From positions 1 to 64,000 of the forward strand of contig NZ_JAJSBI010000036.1 in the NCBI RefSeq assembly GCF_021261325.1: 64,000 nucleotides of DNA, read 5' to 3'. Each line of letters begins with the position of its first letter. Position 1 is the stretch's first letter. This DNA comes from Streptomyces guryensis. GTDB taxonomy: Bacteria > Actinomycetota > Actinomycetes > Streptomycetales > Streptomycetaceae. Of the stretch, positions 22,958-32,113 are shown piece by piece. The position numbers were made by a program, and so were the translations under genes. The notes beneath the pieces were generated by a model that saw only the letters and a program-made list of their open reading frames with translations, was not told where the DNA came from and made no database searches.

Positions 22958-25213
22958 GGTCAGGTCGTAGAAGGTCGACGAACCGACCGTCACCTTCTTG
23001 AAGTTCTTCTCGACCCATGACGTGATCTGCGAGGACGTGCCGCTGCTGCTGCCGCGCATCATGCCGCCGCCGGTGCCGGACGAGATGAAGTAGTGGACCC
23101 TGCCGTCCGCCACGTACTTCTTGAACTGTGCGAGGGTCGGGGACGGGTCGGTGCCGTTGAAGCCGCCGATCGCCATCACCGGGTCGCCGGTGGAGAGCTG
23201 GTAGCTCGCCGCGTTCTGGGCGCCGATGGCCGCCGCGACCCAGGTGTACTGGGAGGAGTCGGTCTCCAGCAGCTTCTTGGCCTCGGAGCTGACGGACGCG
23301 CCGTTCAGCAGGCCGCCGACGCCACCGCCGCCGCCCATGCCGCCGCCCGTCCGGCCGCCGGGCATACCGCCCTGCTGGTTCCGGGTGGTGCCGTTGCCGT
23401 TCTGCTGACCTGGCATGCCGCCACCCGGGAAGCCGTTGCCGTTCTGCGTGTTCCCGTTCCCGTTCTGCGTGTTCCCGTTCCCGTTCTGCGTGTTCCCGTT
23501 CCCGTTCTGCGTGTTCCCGTTCCCGTTCTGCGTGTTCCCGTTCCCGTTCTGCTGGCCCGGCATGCCACCGCCGCCGAAGCCGCCCCGCATGCCGCCGCCG
23601 GGACCGCCCCGGCCGCCGCCCATCATGCTCGCGCCGGCCGGACCGGCCGTGACGATGGAGCCGGTGTGCGCGCTGTTCACGGTGGACAGGGTGTACGCGG
23701 TCGGCCCGGCCAGCGAGGCGACGATGCCCACGGCCGCCGCCCCGAGGGCGAGCTGCCGGTTGATCCGGCCCGCGAAGATCAGGCCGAGGGCGGCGACCAG
23801 TCCGCCGACCAGGACCAGGTACTTCAGCCAGGGCAGATAGTCCGAGGTGCGGTTGAGGAGTACGTAGCCCCAGGCGGCGCTCGCCACCACCGCGGCCGCG
23901 AGGGTGAGAGAGGCCCAGGTCTCGCGCCGCTTCTCCCACAGGAGCGCGGAACCCATGCCGACCACGGCGGCGAGGTAGGGGGCGAGGGCCACCGTGTAGT
24001 ACTGGTGGAAGATGCCCGCCATGTAGCTGAAGACGACCATGGTCAGGAGCAGCGAGCCGCCCCAGACCAGGAACGAACCGCGGGTCACGGACGTCCGCCG
24101 GTACTTGCGCGTGGCCACCAGGCCCGCGACGAACAGGATCAGCGCGGCCGGCAGCAGCCAGGAGATCTGGCTGCCGACCTCGGAGTTGAACATCCGGTTC
24201 CAGCCGGTCGCCCCCCACATGCCGGTGCCGCCGCCTCCGCCACCGCCGCCGACGCTGCCGGTCTCGTTGCCGCTGAGACGGCCGAAGCCGTTGTAGCCGA
24301 AGGTCAGCGAAAGGAAGCTGTTGTCCTGCGAACCGCCGATGTACGGGCGGGAGGAGGCGGGCCACAGCTCGACGATCGCGACCCACCAGCCGCCGGCCAC
24401 CACCAGCGCGCCCGTCGCCGCGGCCAGCTGCCCGAAGCGCTTCTTCAGCGACACGGGCGCGCAGACCGCGTAGACGATCGCGAGCGCCGGCAGGATCAGG
24501 AAGGCCTGCAGCGTCTTGCCGAGGAACGCGAAACCGATCGCGACACCGGCCCACACCAGCCACTTCGTACGGCCGTCCTCCAGGGCGCGGACCACGAAGT
24601 AGCAGGCGGCCGACATCAGCAGCGCCAGCATGGCGTCCGGGTTGTTGAACCGGAACATCAGCGCCGCGACGGGAGTGAGCGCGAGCACCGCGCCCGCGAT
24701 CAGTCCGGCCGCGGGGCTGAACCGGCGGCGCACGGACGCGTAGACGACGGCGACCGTCGCGAGGCCCATCAGGACCTCGGGGACGAGGATCGCCCACGAG
24801 TTGAGGCCGAAGATCCGGACCGCCAGCTCCATCGGCCACAGGGAGGCGGGGGGCTTGTCGACGGTGATGGCGTTGCCCGCGTCCAGCGAGCCGAAGAAGA
24901 ACGCCTTCCAGCTCTTGCTGCCGGCCTGGGCGGCCGCCGAGTAGAACGAGTTGGCGTAGCCGGAGGCGCTCAGGTTGTAGAGGTAGAGCAGGCCGGTGGC
25001 GAGCAGCAGGCCGAGGAAGGCCGGGCGTACCCAGCGGGGATCCTCCGGCCGGCCGCGCCAGAGTCTGCGGACGAAGGGCTGCTGGGGTTCACCGGATTCC
25101 GGAGCCGGGGCGGCCGGCGGAGCAACGGGCTCCGGCAGGTCCGTCGTCGCCGTCTGCGGCGGCCCCCACGCGGAGGGACCCGGCTGGGTCGTCTGGTCGT
25201 AGTGGGTGGTCAT
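22940..25213 (-). CDS. GT39-like membrane glycosyltransferase (YkcB/ArnT type)
   Basis: A 757-residue integral membrane enzyme expected to move a sugar from a polyprenyl-phosphate donor to an acceptor outside the cell. A Pro-rich tail is followed by a GT-C domain of many helices; the first loop has SFYSAAAQAGSKSWKAFFFG and AITVDKPPASLWPMELAVR, typical of YkcB-like proteins. After the helices comes a Gly-rich region with five QNGNGNT repeats (about residues 550-600), then an extracytoplasmic C-terminal domain (SSEAKKLLETDSSQYTWVAA...). Its ATG lies 5 bp after the GT2/GtrA gene. The acceptor is unknown. Confidence 0.88.
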   Translation of the reverse strand: MTTHYDQTTQPGPSAWGPPQTATTDLPEPVAPPAAPAPESGEPQQPFVRRLWRGRPEDPRWVRPAFLGLLLATGLLYLYNLSASGYANSFYSAAAQAGSKSWKAFFFGSLDAGNAITVDKPPASLWPMELAVRIFGLNSWAILVPEVLMGLATVAVVYASVRRRFSPAAGLIAGAVLALTPVAALMFRFNNPDAMLALLMSAACYFVVRALEDGRTKWLVWAGVAIGFAFLGKTLQAFLILPALAIVYAVCAPVSLKKRFGQLAAATGALVVAGGWWVAIVELWPASSRPYIGGSQDNSFLSLTFGYNGFGRLSGNETGSVGGGGGGGGTGMWGATGWNRMFNSEVGSQISWLLPAALILFVAGLVATRKYRRTSVTRGSFLVWGGSLLLTMVVFSYMAGIFHQYYTVALAPYLAAVVGMGSALLWEKRRETWASLTLAAAVVASAAWGYVLLNRTSDYLPWLKYLVLVGGLVAALGLIFAGRINRQLALGAAAVGIVASLAGPTAYTLSTVNSAHTGSIVTAGPAGASMMGGGRGGPGGGMRGGFGGGGMPGQQNGNGNTQNGNGNTQNGNGNTQNGNGNTQNGNGNTQNGNGFPGGGMPGQQNGNGTTRNQQGGMPGGRTGGGMGGGGGVGGLLNGASVSSEAKKLLETDSSQYTWVAAAIGAQNAASYQLSTGDPVMAIGGFNGTDPSPTLAQFKKYVADGRVHYFISSGTGGGMMRGSSSGTSSQITSWVEKNFKKVTVGSSTFYDLTQKASS
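23437..23556. repeat. 21-bp coding repeat (QNGNGNT x5)
   Basis: Five near-identical 21-bp units in frame within the GT39 gene, encoding QNGNGNT heptads in an extracytoplasmic linker. Near identity at DNA level implies ongoing slippage. Confidence 0.92.
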
Positions 25214-25218
25214 CGTCG

Positions 25219-26781
25219 TCAGTCCCTACGATCGGTGTCGGTCGGACGCACCGGCTGCAGATGCATGGTGGCGTCCTCCCAGCGCTGGTCCGCGACTTCA
25301 CCGGCGCGGAACTGGGTCGTGTGATGGTTCTGGTTGCGCACGTTCTGGTTGCGCACGTTCTGGGACGGCACGTTCGGGGACGGCACGTTCGGGGACGGCA
25401 CGCCCGGGTGCGGACCCGGGCGCTGCGGCAGCGGGGGCAGCGGCTGGTACGCCTGCTGCTGGTACTGCTGCGGGTGCGGGGCCGTCGCATCGGTCGGCGA
25501 GGACGGGGTGTGCGAGGCCACCACCGTGGAGTGCCCGCTGTCGCCCTTGTCGGGGAAGACCCACGCGCGGAAGAGCAGGAAGCGCAGCACGGTCGCCGCG
25601 AGGTTGGCGGCGACCAGCACCGCCAGCTCGGTGGAGTGCCCGGGTTCGGACGTCGCCGCGTTCAGGGCGGCGAGCGAACCGCTGGTCAGGGCGAGGCCGA
25701 TGCCGAAGACGACCAGGCCCTGCGCCTGGTGACGGACGGCGCCGCCGCTGCCGCGCACTCCGAAGGTGAGGCGCCGGTTGGCCGCCGTGTTGGCGACCGC
25801 GGAGACCAGCAGAGCCAGCGCGTTGGCGACCTGCGAGCCGCCGAACTGGCGGAAGAGGCTGTAGAGGACGAGATAGAACAGGGTCGACAGTCCGCCGACG
25901 ACACAGAACCCGACGAGCTGGCGGGCCAGCCCCTTCGGTACGTCCTGGATGTCGCGGTCGCGCGGGTCGTCGCCGAAGGGCCGGGTGATCCGGTCCAGCG
26001 GCAGCGACCCGGTGGCCAGGGCCTTGCCCACGCGCCACACCCCCTTGAGGTCCTCGGTCGCCGTCTTCACGATGTGGACGGTCGAGTCCGGGTCGTCGAC
26101 CCAGTCGACGGGAACTTCGTGGATCCGCAGGCCGGCGCGTTCGGCGAGCACCAGCATCTCCGTGTCGAAGAACCAGCCGGTGTCCTCGACCATCGGCAGC
26201 AGCACCTGCGCGACGTCACGCCGGATCGCCTTGAAGCCGCACTGCGCGTCGGAGAAGCGGGCCTGCAGCGAGCCACGCAGGATCAGGTTGTACGCCCGGC
26301 TGATGAACTCCCGCTTGGGACCGCGCACCACGCGGGAGGAGCGGGCCAGCCGGGAGCCGATCGCCAGGTCCGAGTGACCGGAGATCAGCGGCGCCACCAG
26401 CGGCAGCAGGGCGTTGAGGTCGGTGGAGAGGTCCACGTCCATGTAGGCGAGGATCGGCGCCTCGGAAGCGGACCACACCGTCCGCAGGGCGCGACCCCGG
26501 CCCTTCTGCTCCAGTCGGAAGTTGGAGACCTCGGCGATCTCCGCCTCCAGCCGCGCCGCCACCAGCGGGGTGGTGTCCGTGGACGCGTTGTCCGCGATCG
26601 TGATGCGGAACGCGTACGGGAACGTGCGCTTGAGGTGGTCGTGCAGTCTCTGCACACACGGCTGGAGGTCCTTCTCCTCGTTGTAGACGGGGATCACTAC
26701 GTCCAGGACAGGCGTACCGGCGTCGCCGGCCGGGAGGTGCTCCCGCGCCGGCAGAGTGCCGGGAGAAGAGTCGGTTCGCAT
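25219..26781 (-). CDS. Bifunctional GT2 glycosyltransferase / GtrA family protein
   Basis: About 520 residues. The N-terminal GT2 domain resembles polyprenyl-phosphate mannose/glucose synthases: VLDVVIPVYNEEKDLQPCVQ, nucleotide-binding IADNASTDTT, and metal-binding YMDVDLSTDLNALLPLV. Residues from about 300 form a four-helix GtrA domain (LVGFCVVGGLSTLFYLVLYS), thought to flip lipid-linked sugar. The C-terminus is a His/Gln/Pro-rich tail with SPNVPSPNVPSQNV repeats. It starts 15 bp after the kinase stop and runs into the GT39 gene. Likely role: make and flip the donor used by GT39. Confidence 0.92.
   Translation of the reverse strand: MRTDSSPGTLPAREHLPAGDAGTPVLDVVIPVYNEEKDLQPCVQRLHDHLKRTFPYAFRITIADNASTDTTPLVAARLEAEIAEVSNFRLEQKGRGRALRTVWSASEAPILAYMDVDLSTDLNALLPLVAPLISGHSDLAIGSRLARSSRVVRGPKREFISRAYNLILRGSLQARFSDAQCGFKAIRRDVAQVLLPMVEDTGWFFDTEMLVLAERAGLRIHEVPVDWVDDPDSTVHIVKTATEDLKGVWRVGKALATGSLPLDRITRPFGDDPRDRDIQDVPKGLARQLVGFCVVGGLSTLFYLVLYSLFRQFGGSQVANALALLVSAVANTAANRRLTFGVRGSGGAVRHQAQGLVVFGIGLALTSGSLAALNAATSEPGHSTELAVLVAANLAATVLRFLLFRAWVFPDKGDSGHSTVVASHTPSSPTDATAPHPQQYQQQAYQPLPPLPQRPGPHPGVPSPNVPSPNVPSQNVRNQNVRNQNHHTTQFRAGEVADQRWEDATMHLQPVRPTDTDRRD
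25324..25402. repeat. 15-bp coding repeat in the GT2/GtrA tail
   Basis: About five copies of a 15-bp unit (GCACGTTCTGG-GACG and variants) encode NVPSP/NVPSQ/NVRNQ pentads near the C-terminus. Confidence 0.8.
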
Positions 26782-26795
26782 GGGAACGACTCTGG

Positions 26796-28466
26796 TCAAG
26801 TGCCCTGTTGCACCCATGTGGTGGCACTGTGGTCTGCCTGTGAGTGCGATTGCCAGTTCGTTTCGGGGGCCGGTCGGGGCAGCACCGGGGCAAGGGCCGG
26901 CAGATGCACGGTGAACACCGTGCGCCCCGGAACGCTGTCCACGGTCACGGCACCGCCGTGCGCGGTCGCCACGGCCTGCACGATCGCCAGACCGAGGCCG
27001 GTCGACCCGGAGGCGCGGGAGCGCGACGAATCACCGCGCGCGAACCGCTCGAAGACGTGCGGCAGCAACTCCGCCGGAATCCCCTGCCCGTTGTCCTCGA
27101 CGTCCACGCACATCCACGGGCCGCGGCGTTGCACGCGTGCGGTGACCGTCGTACCGGGCGGGGTGTGCTTGCGGGCGTTGCCGAGGAGGTTGACGAGCAC
27201 CTGCTGGATCCTGGCGGCGTCCGCGGACACCAGGGCGGGCTCGTCCGGCAGGTCGAGCCGCCAGTTGTGGTCCATGCCCGCCGCGCGGGAGTCGCTGACC
27301 GTGTCGACGACCAGCGGGATCAGGTCGGTCTGCTCGAACTGCAGCGGCCGTCCGGCGTCGAGTCGGGCCAGGAGGAGGAGGTCTTCCACGAGCAGTGTCA
27401 TCCGGCCCGCCTCGGACTCGATACGGCCGAGGGCGTGCCGGGTGTCGGGGCCGACCTGCTCTCTGCCGCGTCTGGTCAGCTCGGCGTAGCCGCGGATGGA
27501 GGCGAGGGGAGTACGCAGTTCGTGGCTGGCGTCGGCGACGAACTGCCGCACCCGCATCTCACTCTGCTGCCGCGAGTGCAGCGCACCGTGAACGTGGTCC
27601 AGCATCCGGTTGAGCGCGGCCCCGACCTGCCCCACCTCGGTGCGCGGATCGGTCTCGGACTCGGCGACACGCTCGCTGAGGTTCACCTCGCCGGTGTGGA
27701 GGGGGAGTTCGGAGACCCGGGTGGCGGTGGCGGCGACGCGGCGCAGAGGGCGGGTGGCTACGCCTACGAGGACGTAGCCGGCGATTACGGCGGCACCGAG
27801 ACCGGCGGCGGTGACGCATACCTCGACGAGGATGAGGGTGTTGATGGTGCCGTCGTCCTCGGCGGTGGGGAGGGCGACGTAGTACGAGTCGCTGCCGTCC
27901 TCGCTCGTGACGTACTGGACGCGGTATTCCCCAAGCCCCGGAACGTTCACGGAGTGCGCCTTGTAGTCCTTCGCGACGGAGGAGATGGCCGCCTTCTGCG
28001 CCGAATCGAGGCCGCCCGCGCTCATGTCCTTGAACGCACCGTTGCTGTCCTTCGTCTGCTCGGCGATGGCGGCACTCGCGATCTTGCCATTCTGGAGGTA
28101 CGCGGCGATGGTCTTGGGCTGCGTCGGGGGAAGCTTGACGAATTTCGCGGCCTTGGCGCTCGCCGGCGTGTTGTCATTCCAGGGCGCCTTGTCGTCCGAG
28201 TTGGCAGGGCCGTTCGGGTTCTCGCCCCGGCCGACGGGCGGCTGCTTGCCGTCCATGCGGCCGCCGACCGCGCGCATGGCGACATCCTTCACCTTAAGGT
28301 CGAGCTGCTGGTACAGGTGGGATCTGAGAGCAAGGGTCGTTACCGTCCCGATCACCGCACACACAACGGCGATCAGCACCACCGACGCGACGACGAGCCG
28401 CGCCCGCAGGGTGCGCGGCTGTCCCGCTCGTCGCTTCTGCGTAGGCGGTCGTCGTCGTCCGCTCAT
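26796..28466 (-). CDS. Two-component sensor histidine kinase
   Basis: A 556-residue membrane kinase. Helix 1 is around residues 22-48, then an extracellular sensor of about 170 residues, helix 2 around 215-240 and a HAMP linker. The H-box is FVADASHELRTPLASIRGYA with the phosphoacceptor His; N-box RIQQVLVNLLGNARKHTPPG; G-boxes VDVEDNGQGIP and GSTGLGLAIVQAVATAHGG. All catalytic boxes are intact. Its start overlaps the response-regulator stop by 4 bp. It presumably senses an envelope signal controlling the downstream glycosyltransferases. Confidence 0.95.
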   Translation of the reverse strand: MSGRRRPPTQKRRAGQPRTLRARLVVASVVLIAVVCAVIGTVTTLALRSHLYQQLDLKVKDVAMRAVGGRMDGKQPPVGRGENPNGPANSDDKAPWNDNTPASAKAAKFVKLPPTQPKTIAAYLQNGKIASAAIAEQTKDSNGAFKDMSAGGLDSAQKAAISSVAKDYKAHSVNVPGLGEYRVQYVTSEDGSDSYYVALPTAEDDGTINTLILVEVCVTAAGLGAAVIAGYVLVGVATRPLRRVAATATRVSELPLHTGEVNLSERVAESETDPRTEVGQVGAALNRMLDHVHGALHSRQQSEMRVRQFVADASHELRTPLASIRGYAELTRRGREQVGPDTRHALGRIESEAGRMTLLVEDLLLLARLDAGRPLQFEQTDLIPLVVDTVSDSRAAGMDHNWRLDLPDEPALVSADAARIQQVLVNLLGNARKHTPPGTTVTARVQRRGPWMCVDVEDNGQGIPAELLPHVFERFARGDSSRSRASGSTGLGLAIVQAVATAHGGAVTVDSVPGRTVFTVHLPALAPVLPRPAPETNWQSHSQADHSATTWVQQGT

Positions 28467-29212
28467 GACACGGCAGGCTTGATCAGATAACCGGCCCCAC
28501 GCCGGGTGTGGATCATCGGCTCACGACCGGCGTCGATCTTGCGCCGCAGATAGGAGATGTAGAGCTCGACCACATTGGCCTGCCCGCCGAAGTCGTACGA
28601 CCACACCCGGTCGAGTATCTGCGCCTTGCTGAGTACGCGCCGCGGGTTGCGCATCAGGAAGCGCAGCAGCTCGAACTCGGTGGCGGTGAGGTGTATGCCC
28701 TCGCCCGCCCGGCTGACCTCGTGACTGTCCTCGTCCAGCGTCAGGTCACCCACGACGAGCACGGAGTCCGAGCGCCGGTCTGCCGCACCGGAGCGCCGGA
28801 TCAGCCCCCGCAGCCGAGCAACGACCTCTTCCAGGCTGAACGGCTTGGTGACGTAGTCGTCGCCACCGGCGGTGAGACCCGCGATCCGGTCCTCCACCGC
28901 GTCCTTTGCGGTGAGGAAGAGGACGGGAACGTCCGGCAGTTCACGGCGCAGACGCCCCAGGACGGTCAGCCCGTCCATGTCCGGCAGCATCATGTCGAGG
29001 ACGACGGCGTCGGGCCGGAACTCCCGCGCGGTCTGGAGGGCACCCGTGCCATCCCCCGCACTCCGGATCTGCCATCCCTCATAGCGAAGGGCCATGGACA
29101 GCAGCTCGGTGATCGACAGCTCGTCGTCCACCACAAGCACTCGGACGGGGCTCCCGTCCGGCCTCAGCAGTTCGGTGCGCCCCTGGGGCGAGGTCGTGGT
29201 CATGGTGGACAC
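28463..29212 (-). CDS. OmpR/PhoB-family response regulator
   Basis: About 249 residues. The receiver domain has acidic pair VDDE, phospho-Asp in DAVVLDMMLPDMDGL, Thr in VPVLFLTAKDAVEDRIAG and Lys in DDYVTKPFSLEE. The C-terminal winged helix has ATEFELLRFLMRNPRRVLSK and NVVELYISYLRRKID. GTG 29212 has GAGGA ten bases upstream; ATG 29203 is an alternative. First gene of the four-gene operon RR-HK-GT2/GtrA-GT39, so it may act directly on its own promoter region. Confidence 0.94.
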   Translation of the reverse strand: MSTMTTTSPQGRTELLRPDGSPVRVLVVDDELSITELLSMALRYEGWQIRSAGDGTGALQTAREFRPDAVVLDMMLPDMDGLTVLGRLRRELPDVPVLFLTAKDAVEDRIAGLTAGGDDYVTKPFSLEEVVARLRGLIRRSGAADRRSDSVLVVGDLTLDEDSHEVSRAGEGIHLTATEFELLRFLMRNPRRVLSKAQILDRVWSYDFGGQANVVELYISYLRRKIDAGREPMIHTRRGAGYLIKPAVS

Positions 29213-29300
29213 ACTGTCTGGATCCTCTGAGAGCACCCTTTCGGCAACCTGTGATTTCCCTGAGAAACGCACAGGCGCCTCTCAGGCAACTCCTGGGAAG
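29213..29300 (-). promoter_or_regulatory. Candidate autoregulatory region of the RR/HK/GT operon
   Basis: Inverted repeat CCTGAGA (29259-29265) / TCTCAGG (29280-29286) plus a further CTCTGAGAG-like half site near 29225 and repeated GGCAAC. OmpR-type regulators often bind such repeats before their own gene. Confidence 0.4.
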
Positions 29301-29386
29301 CCCCTGACCTGCGGCGCTGCGCGTGGCCCGGGCTCCATCAACGGTGGGACGGTGTTGATCAGGGCGTAAAGCCTGCCTGTGGACTC

Positions 29387-30271
29387 TCACAGCCCGAACA
29401 GCCGTGCCCCGTTGTCATGGCACACGGCCCGCAGCCACTCCTCCCCCATGCCCAGCCGCTCCAGCGCGTGCAGCTGATGGACGTACGGATACGGGAGGTT
29501 GGGAAAGTCGCTGCCCAGCAGGATCCGGTCGCCGAGGCCGGCGAGCCGTGGCAGCGCCCGCCGCGGGAACGGCGCGAACCGCTCGCCGAAGTCCGTGAAC
29601 GCCATCGTCGTGTCCAGCCGCACCTCCCGGTACCGCTCGGCAAGGTCGAGGAAGTCCTCGTACTCCGGCATCCCCATGTGCGCGACGACCAGCCGCAGCC
29701 CGGGATGCCGGGCGAGCACCCGCCCGACCGGCTCGGGCCCGGTGTGCTTGCCGGGCGCGGGACCCGAACCGCAGTGCATCACCACCGGAACTCCCGCCTC
29801 GGCCAGCAACCCCCAGGCAGGGTCCAGGAGTTCACTCGCCGGGTCGTACGCCCCCACCTGAACGTGCGCCTTGAAGACCCGCGCCCCCGCGTCGAGGGCT
29901 TCCTGGACGTAGGCCTCGACGCCGGCCTCCGGAAAGAGGGTTGAGGTGTGCAGACAGTCGGGGGTGCGGGCGGCGAAGTCCACAGCCCAGCTGTTGAGCC
30001 ACTGCGCCATGCCGGGCTTGTGCGGGTAGAGCATGGCGGTGAAGCGGCGCACGCCCAACTCCCTTATCAGCGCGACCCGTTCCGCTTCCTCCTTCCGGTA
30101 GGTGATCGGCCATTCGACGCCGCCGGTCAGCGGCCCCAGCGAGTCGAAGTAGCTCCACACCTTGTGCAGCACCCGCTCGGGCATGAAGTGGGTGTGCACG
30201 TCGACCAGCCCGGGCAGCCCGAGCCGCTTCCAGAACCGCCGGACCTCGTCCGCCTCGCTTCCCTCGGTCAT
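29387..30271 (-). CDS. Amidohydrolase family protein (TIM-barrel, ACMSD-like)
   Basis: A 294-residue metal-dependent hydrolase or decarboxylase-like enzyme. The metal-binding VDVHTHFMPERVL (about residues 23-35), a central VPVVMHCGSGP, VVAHMGMPEYEDFL and LLGSDFPNLPYPYVHQ with the catalytic-type Asp match the amidohydrolase-2 family. The reaction cannot be named. ATG overlaps the stop of the preceding ABM gene, so the two are coupled. The family includes aromatic-ring-derived acid decarboxylases, which would fit the oxygenase-like partner. Confidence 0.88.
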   Translation of the reverse strand: MTEGSEADEVRRFWKRLGLPGLVDVHTHFMPERVLHKVWSYFDSLGPLTGGVEWPITYRKEEAERVALIRELGVRRFTAMLYPHKPGMAQWLNSWAVDFAARTPDCLHTSTLFPEAGVEAYVQEALDAGARVFKAHVQVGAYDPASELLDPAWGLLAEAGVPVVMHCGSGPAPGKHTGPEPVGRVLARHPGLRLVVAHMGMPEYEDFLDLAERYREVRLDTTMAFTDFGERFAPFPRRALPRLAGLGDRILLGSDFPNLPYPYVHQLHALERLGMGEEWLRAVCHDNGARLFGL

Positions 30272-30627
30272 GCGCCGGTCCGCTCGAACCCGTGGCTGTG
30301 CTCGACCTTGGCGATGTGCAGGGAGTAACGCTCGTACCAGTGCTCCCGCCCGTATGCCTTGGCGACCCGGTGCTCGGTGTGGTTGCGCCATGCCTCGATC
30401 CCGGCCAGATCCCGGAAGTAGGCGACGGTGACGGAGAGCCCGCCGGGCGTGCCGGCGTAATCCTCACCGAGGAACCCCGGAATCTCCTTCACCAGCTCGC
30501 TCAGGCGCTCGGCGGTCTCGCCGTACCCGCCGTCCTCCTCGACGTGCACGGAGGTGAAGACAACGGCGTAATAGGGCGGCTCATGGGCGGGGACAGGGAC
30601 AACGCGTTGATCGATCATGTCCTTCAC
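30268..30627 (-). CDS. Antibiotic biosynthesis monooxygenase (ABM) family protein
   Basis: About 119 residues forming a dimeric ferredoxin-like barrel. Typical features: YYAVVFTSVHVEEDGGYGET, IPGFLGEDYAGTPGGLSVTV, and AYFRDLAGIEAWRNHTEHRV. Members include quinol monooxygenases and small heme-independent oxidases; no specific activity can be assigned. GTG 30627 has a GGGGGC ribosome site; ATG 30618 is possible. Upstream of and overlapping the amidohydrolase gene. Confidence 0.85.
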   Translation of the reverse strand: MKDMIDQRVVPVPAHEPPYYAVVFTSVHVEEDGGYGETAERLSELVKEIPGFLGEDYAGTPGGLSVTVAYFRDLAGIEAWRNHTEHRVAKAYGREHWYERYSLHIAKVEHSHGFERTGA

Positions 30628-30749
30628 GATCGCCCCCGGCCCGCCCCCCGTCCACCCTCCTTGCCGAAAGGGATCCACAAGGGATCCGGCTCTTGACCGT
30701 TCCACACCGCGCCTTCCGCGCCGCACCGCCCCACGTTCTCGTCATGCCG

Positions 30750-31178
30750 TCAGAACAACCCGCCCCGCACTCCCGCAGCCTCCTTGAACTCCCGTACAGG
30801 AACCGTGAATCCACTCTCACCTGCAACCGGCACGACCTCCCACCCGGTCATCAGCCGGGTGTCGAGCACCACGACCCCGCGTCCGGTCGCGAGATGCAGG
30901 TCCGGACCGGCGGCCGCCCCCAGTTCGCCGCCGACTGATCCGCCGGCGACCAGCTCGCGCACCTCACCGACCGCTGACAGCAACCCGGCGAGCCCGAACA
31001 CCTCCACGTGATCGACGACTTGGCAGGGCTCCCTCACCAATGACTCGGGCCAGTCGGCCAACCCCACAGCCCGCCCGTGCAGCGCCTCGACCCCGGCCGC
31101 CCGCGCCGCGGCCACCTCCGGGCAATGCTGACCGCACCGCACGCTTCTCGGCGTACGGAATCCGGTCGGGCACCTGGA
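30750..31178 (-). pseudogene. Truncated, frameshifted copy of the DUF2797 gene
   Basis: The minus-strand frame reads VEALHGRAVGLADWPESLVR, CQVVDHVEVFGLAGLLSAVG, GPDLHLATGRGVVVLDTRLM, closely matching the C-terminal half of the intact DUF2797 protein at 32685-33569. Upstream, VPDRIPYAEKRAVRSALPG is in another frame, so there is a frameshift near 31110-31125. Homology stops at about 31178; the N-terminal half is absent. Confidence 0.88.
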
Positions 31179-31450
31179 GCGGATCACCGCTCGCCTGGGG
31201 CGAACTGACGAGCCGAATCCGTGTCCCGGCGGATTTGGGTTCGCCGCACATCTCTACTGCATCGCGCCCTGCCAGAAAGCGACTATCGGGGATATCGGGA
31301 GCAGAAACGCAGGTATTCCCGCTCGCCAGAGACATGGCGGGACGATTCCGCGAGGTCACACGATTGGCCGCGCCCGAGATGAAGCCTGCCGCAGGAGTAG
31401 GCAGAGTGATGGACACGGGGGCAACACAACCAACACGCCTGGAGATATCC

Positions 31451-31645
31451 ATGTCACGAATACTCGCGATCGGCGCCGTCCTTGGCATCGCTCTCGCAAC
31501 CGCGTCTGCCACGGCCGGATCCGCGATGGCCGCGCCGTCAGCCCTTCACACCGCCACAAAGGCCACAACGGTCCAGTCCAGCCCGCTCGCCTATCACCAC
31601 GATGATGATGGCGACTGCGACGGCGTCGGCAACCAGTGCGCATGA
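31451..31645 (+). CDS. Small secreted hypothetical protein, acidic tail
   Basis: A 64-residue precursor: signal peptide MSRILAIGAVLGIALATASA with cleavage near SAMAA, then about 35 residues ending HHDDDGDCDGVGNQCA. The Asp/Asn/Gly loop with flanking His and two Cys could bind a divalent metal (EF-hand-like spacing), but this is speculative. GGAG lies eight bases before ATG and a hairpin follows, so it is a separate transcript. Confidence 0.7.
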   Translation: MSRILAIGAVLGIALATASATAGSAMAAPSALHTATKATTVQSSPLAYHHDDDGDCDGVGNQCA

Positions 31646-31672
31646 CACCTATCCCCGCGTGAGATAGGGGCA

Positions 31673-31715
31673 GGCAGAGGAGGAGGGCTTTATGCCTGTC
31701 ATTTCCTCCTCTGCC
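31673..31715 (+). terminator. Hairpin downstream of the small secreted gene
   Basis: Perfect 12-bp arms GGCAGAGGAGGA (31673-31684) and TCCTCCTCTGCC (31704-31715) with a 19-base loop. A smaller CCTATC/GATAGG hairpin lies immediately before it. Confidence 0.75.
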
Positions 31716-32113
31716 TCCCTAACGCGCGACACTCACACTCTACGAATATGCCGTGGTCGGTGTCGGCCTCGCCATAGCCCCGGATCCAGGAGCCGGCCTG
31801 CTACAGCCGGAGCAGCCCAGAGGTCAGTCGGTTTGCCAATTCACTGCACATCTTGGTTATTGAAACGTTTGGTCGCCGCTCATGGCCAGCGTCCTTCGAA
31901 GTTGCCTGATTCAACGACCCCGCGGCCGGCCCGGCTTGGCGGGACATGGATGACCGAGCCGAGCACCAACGCGCGGGCCGAGCCCTCACCATGGCCCTAG
32001 CGGCCCCGTTGGGGTCGGGCGCTGTTTCCCAGTGGCCAACCAGACAGGGCGACCGCGGCGGCACGCCCGGCGATCGCACGTCGTAGCACTGGGCAGCGTG
32101 CATCTTGACTCCT
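31716..32113. other. Region without a recognisable gene
   Basis: Codon bias is weak in all frames. It adjoins the right end of the TnpB remnant and probably contains decayed mobile-element or host flank DNA. I cannot support any feature in it. Confidence 0.4.

Noticed and set aside
23437..23556. Regular repeats resembling a CRISPR array
   Set aside because: Units are contiguous 21-bp in-frame codon repeats without unique spacers; they encode a linker in a glycosyltransferase.
30581..30826. Small minus-strand ORF before the ABM gene
   Set aside because: Overlaps the ABM start in another frame with no coding bias or ribosome site.
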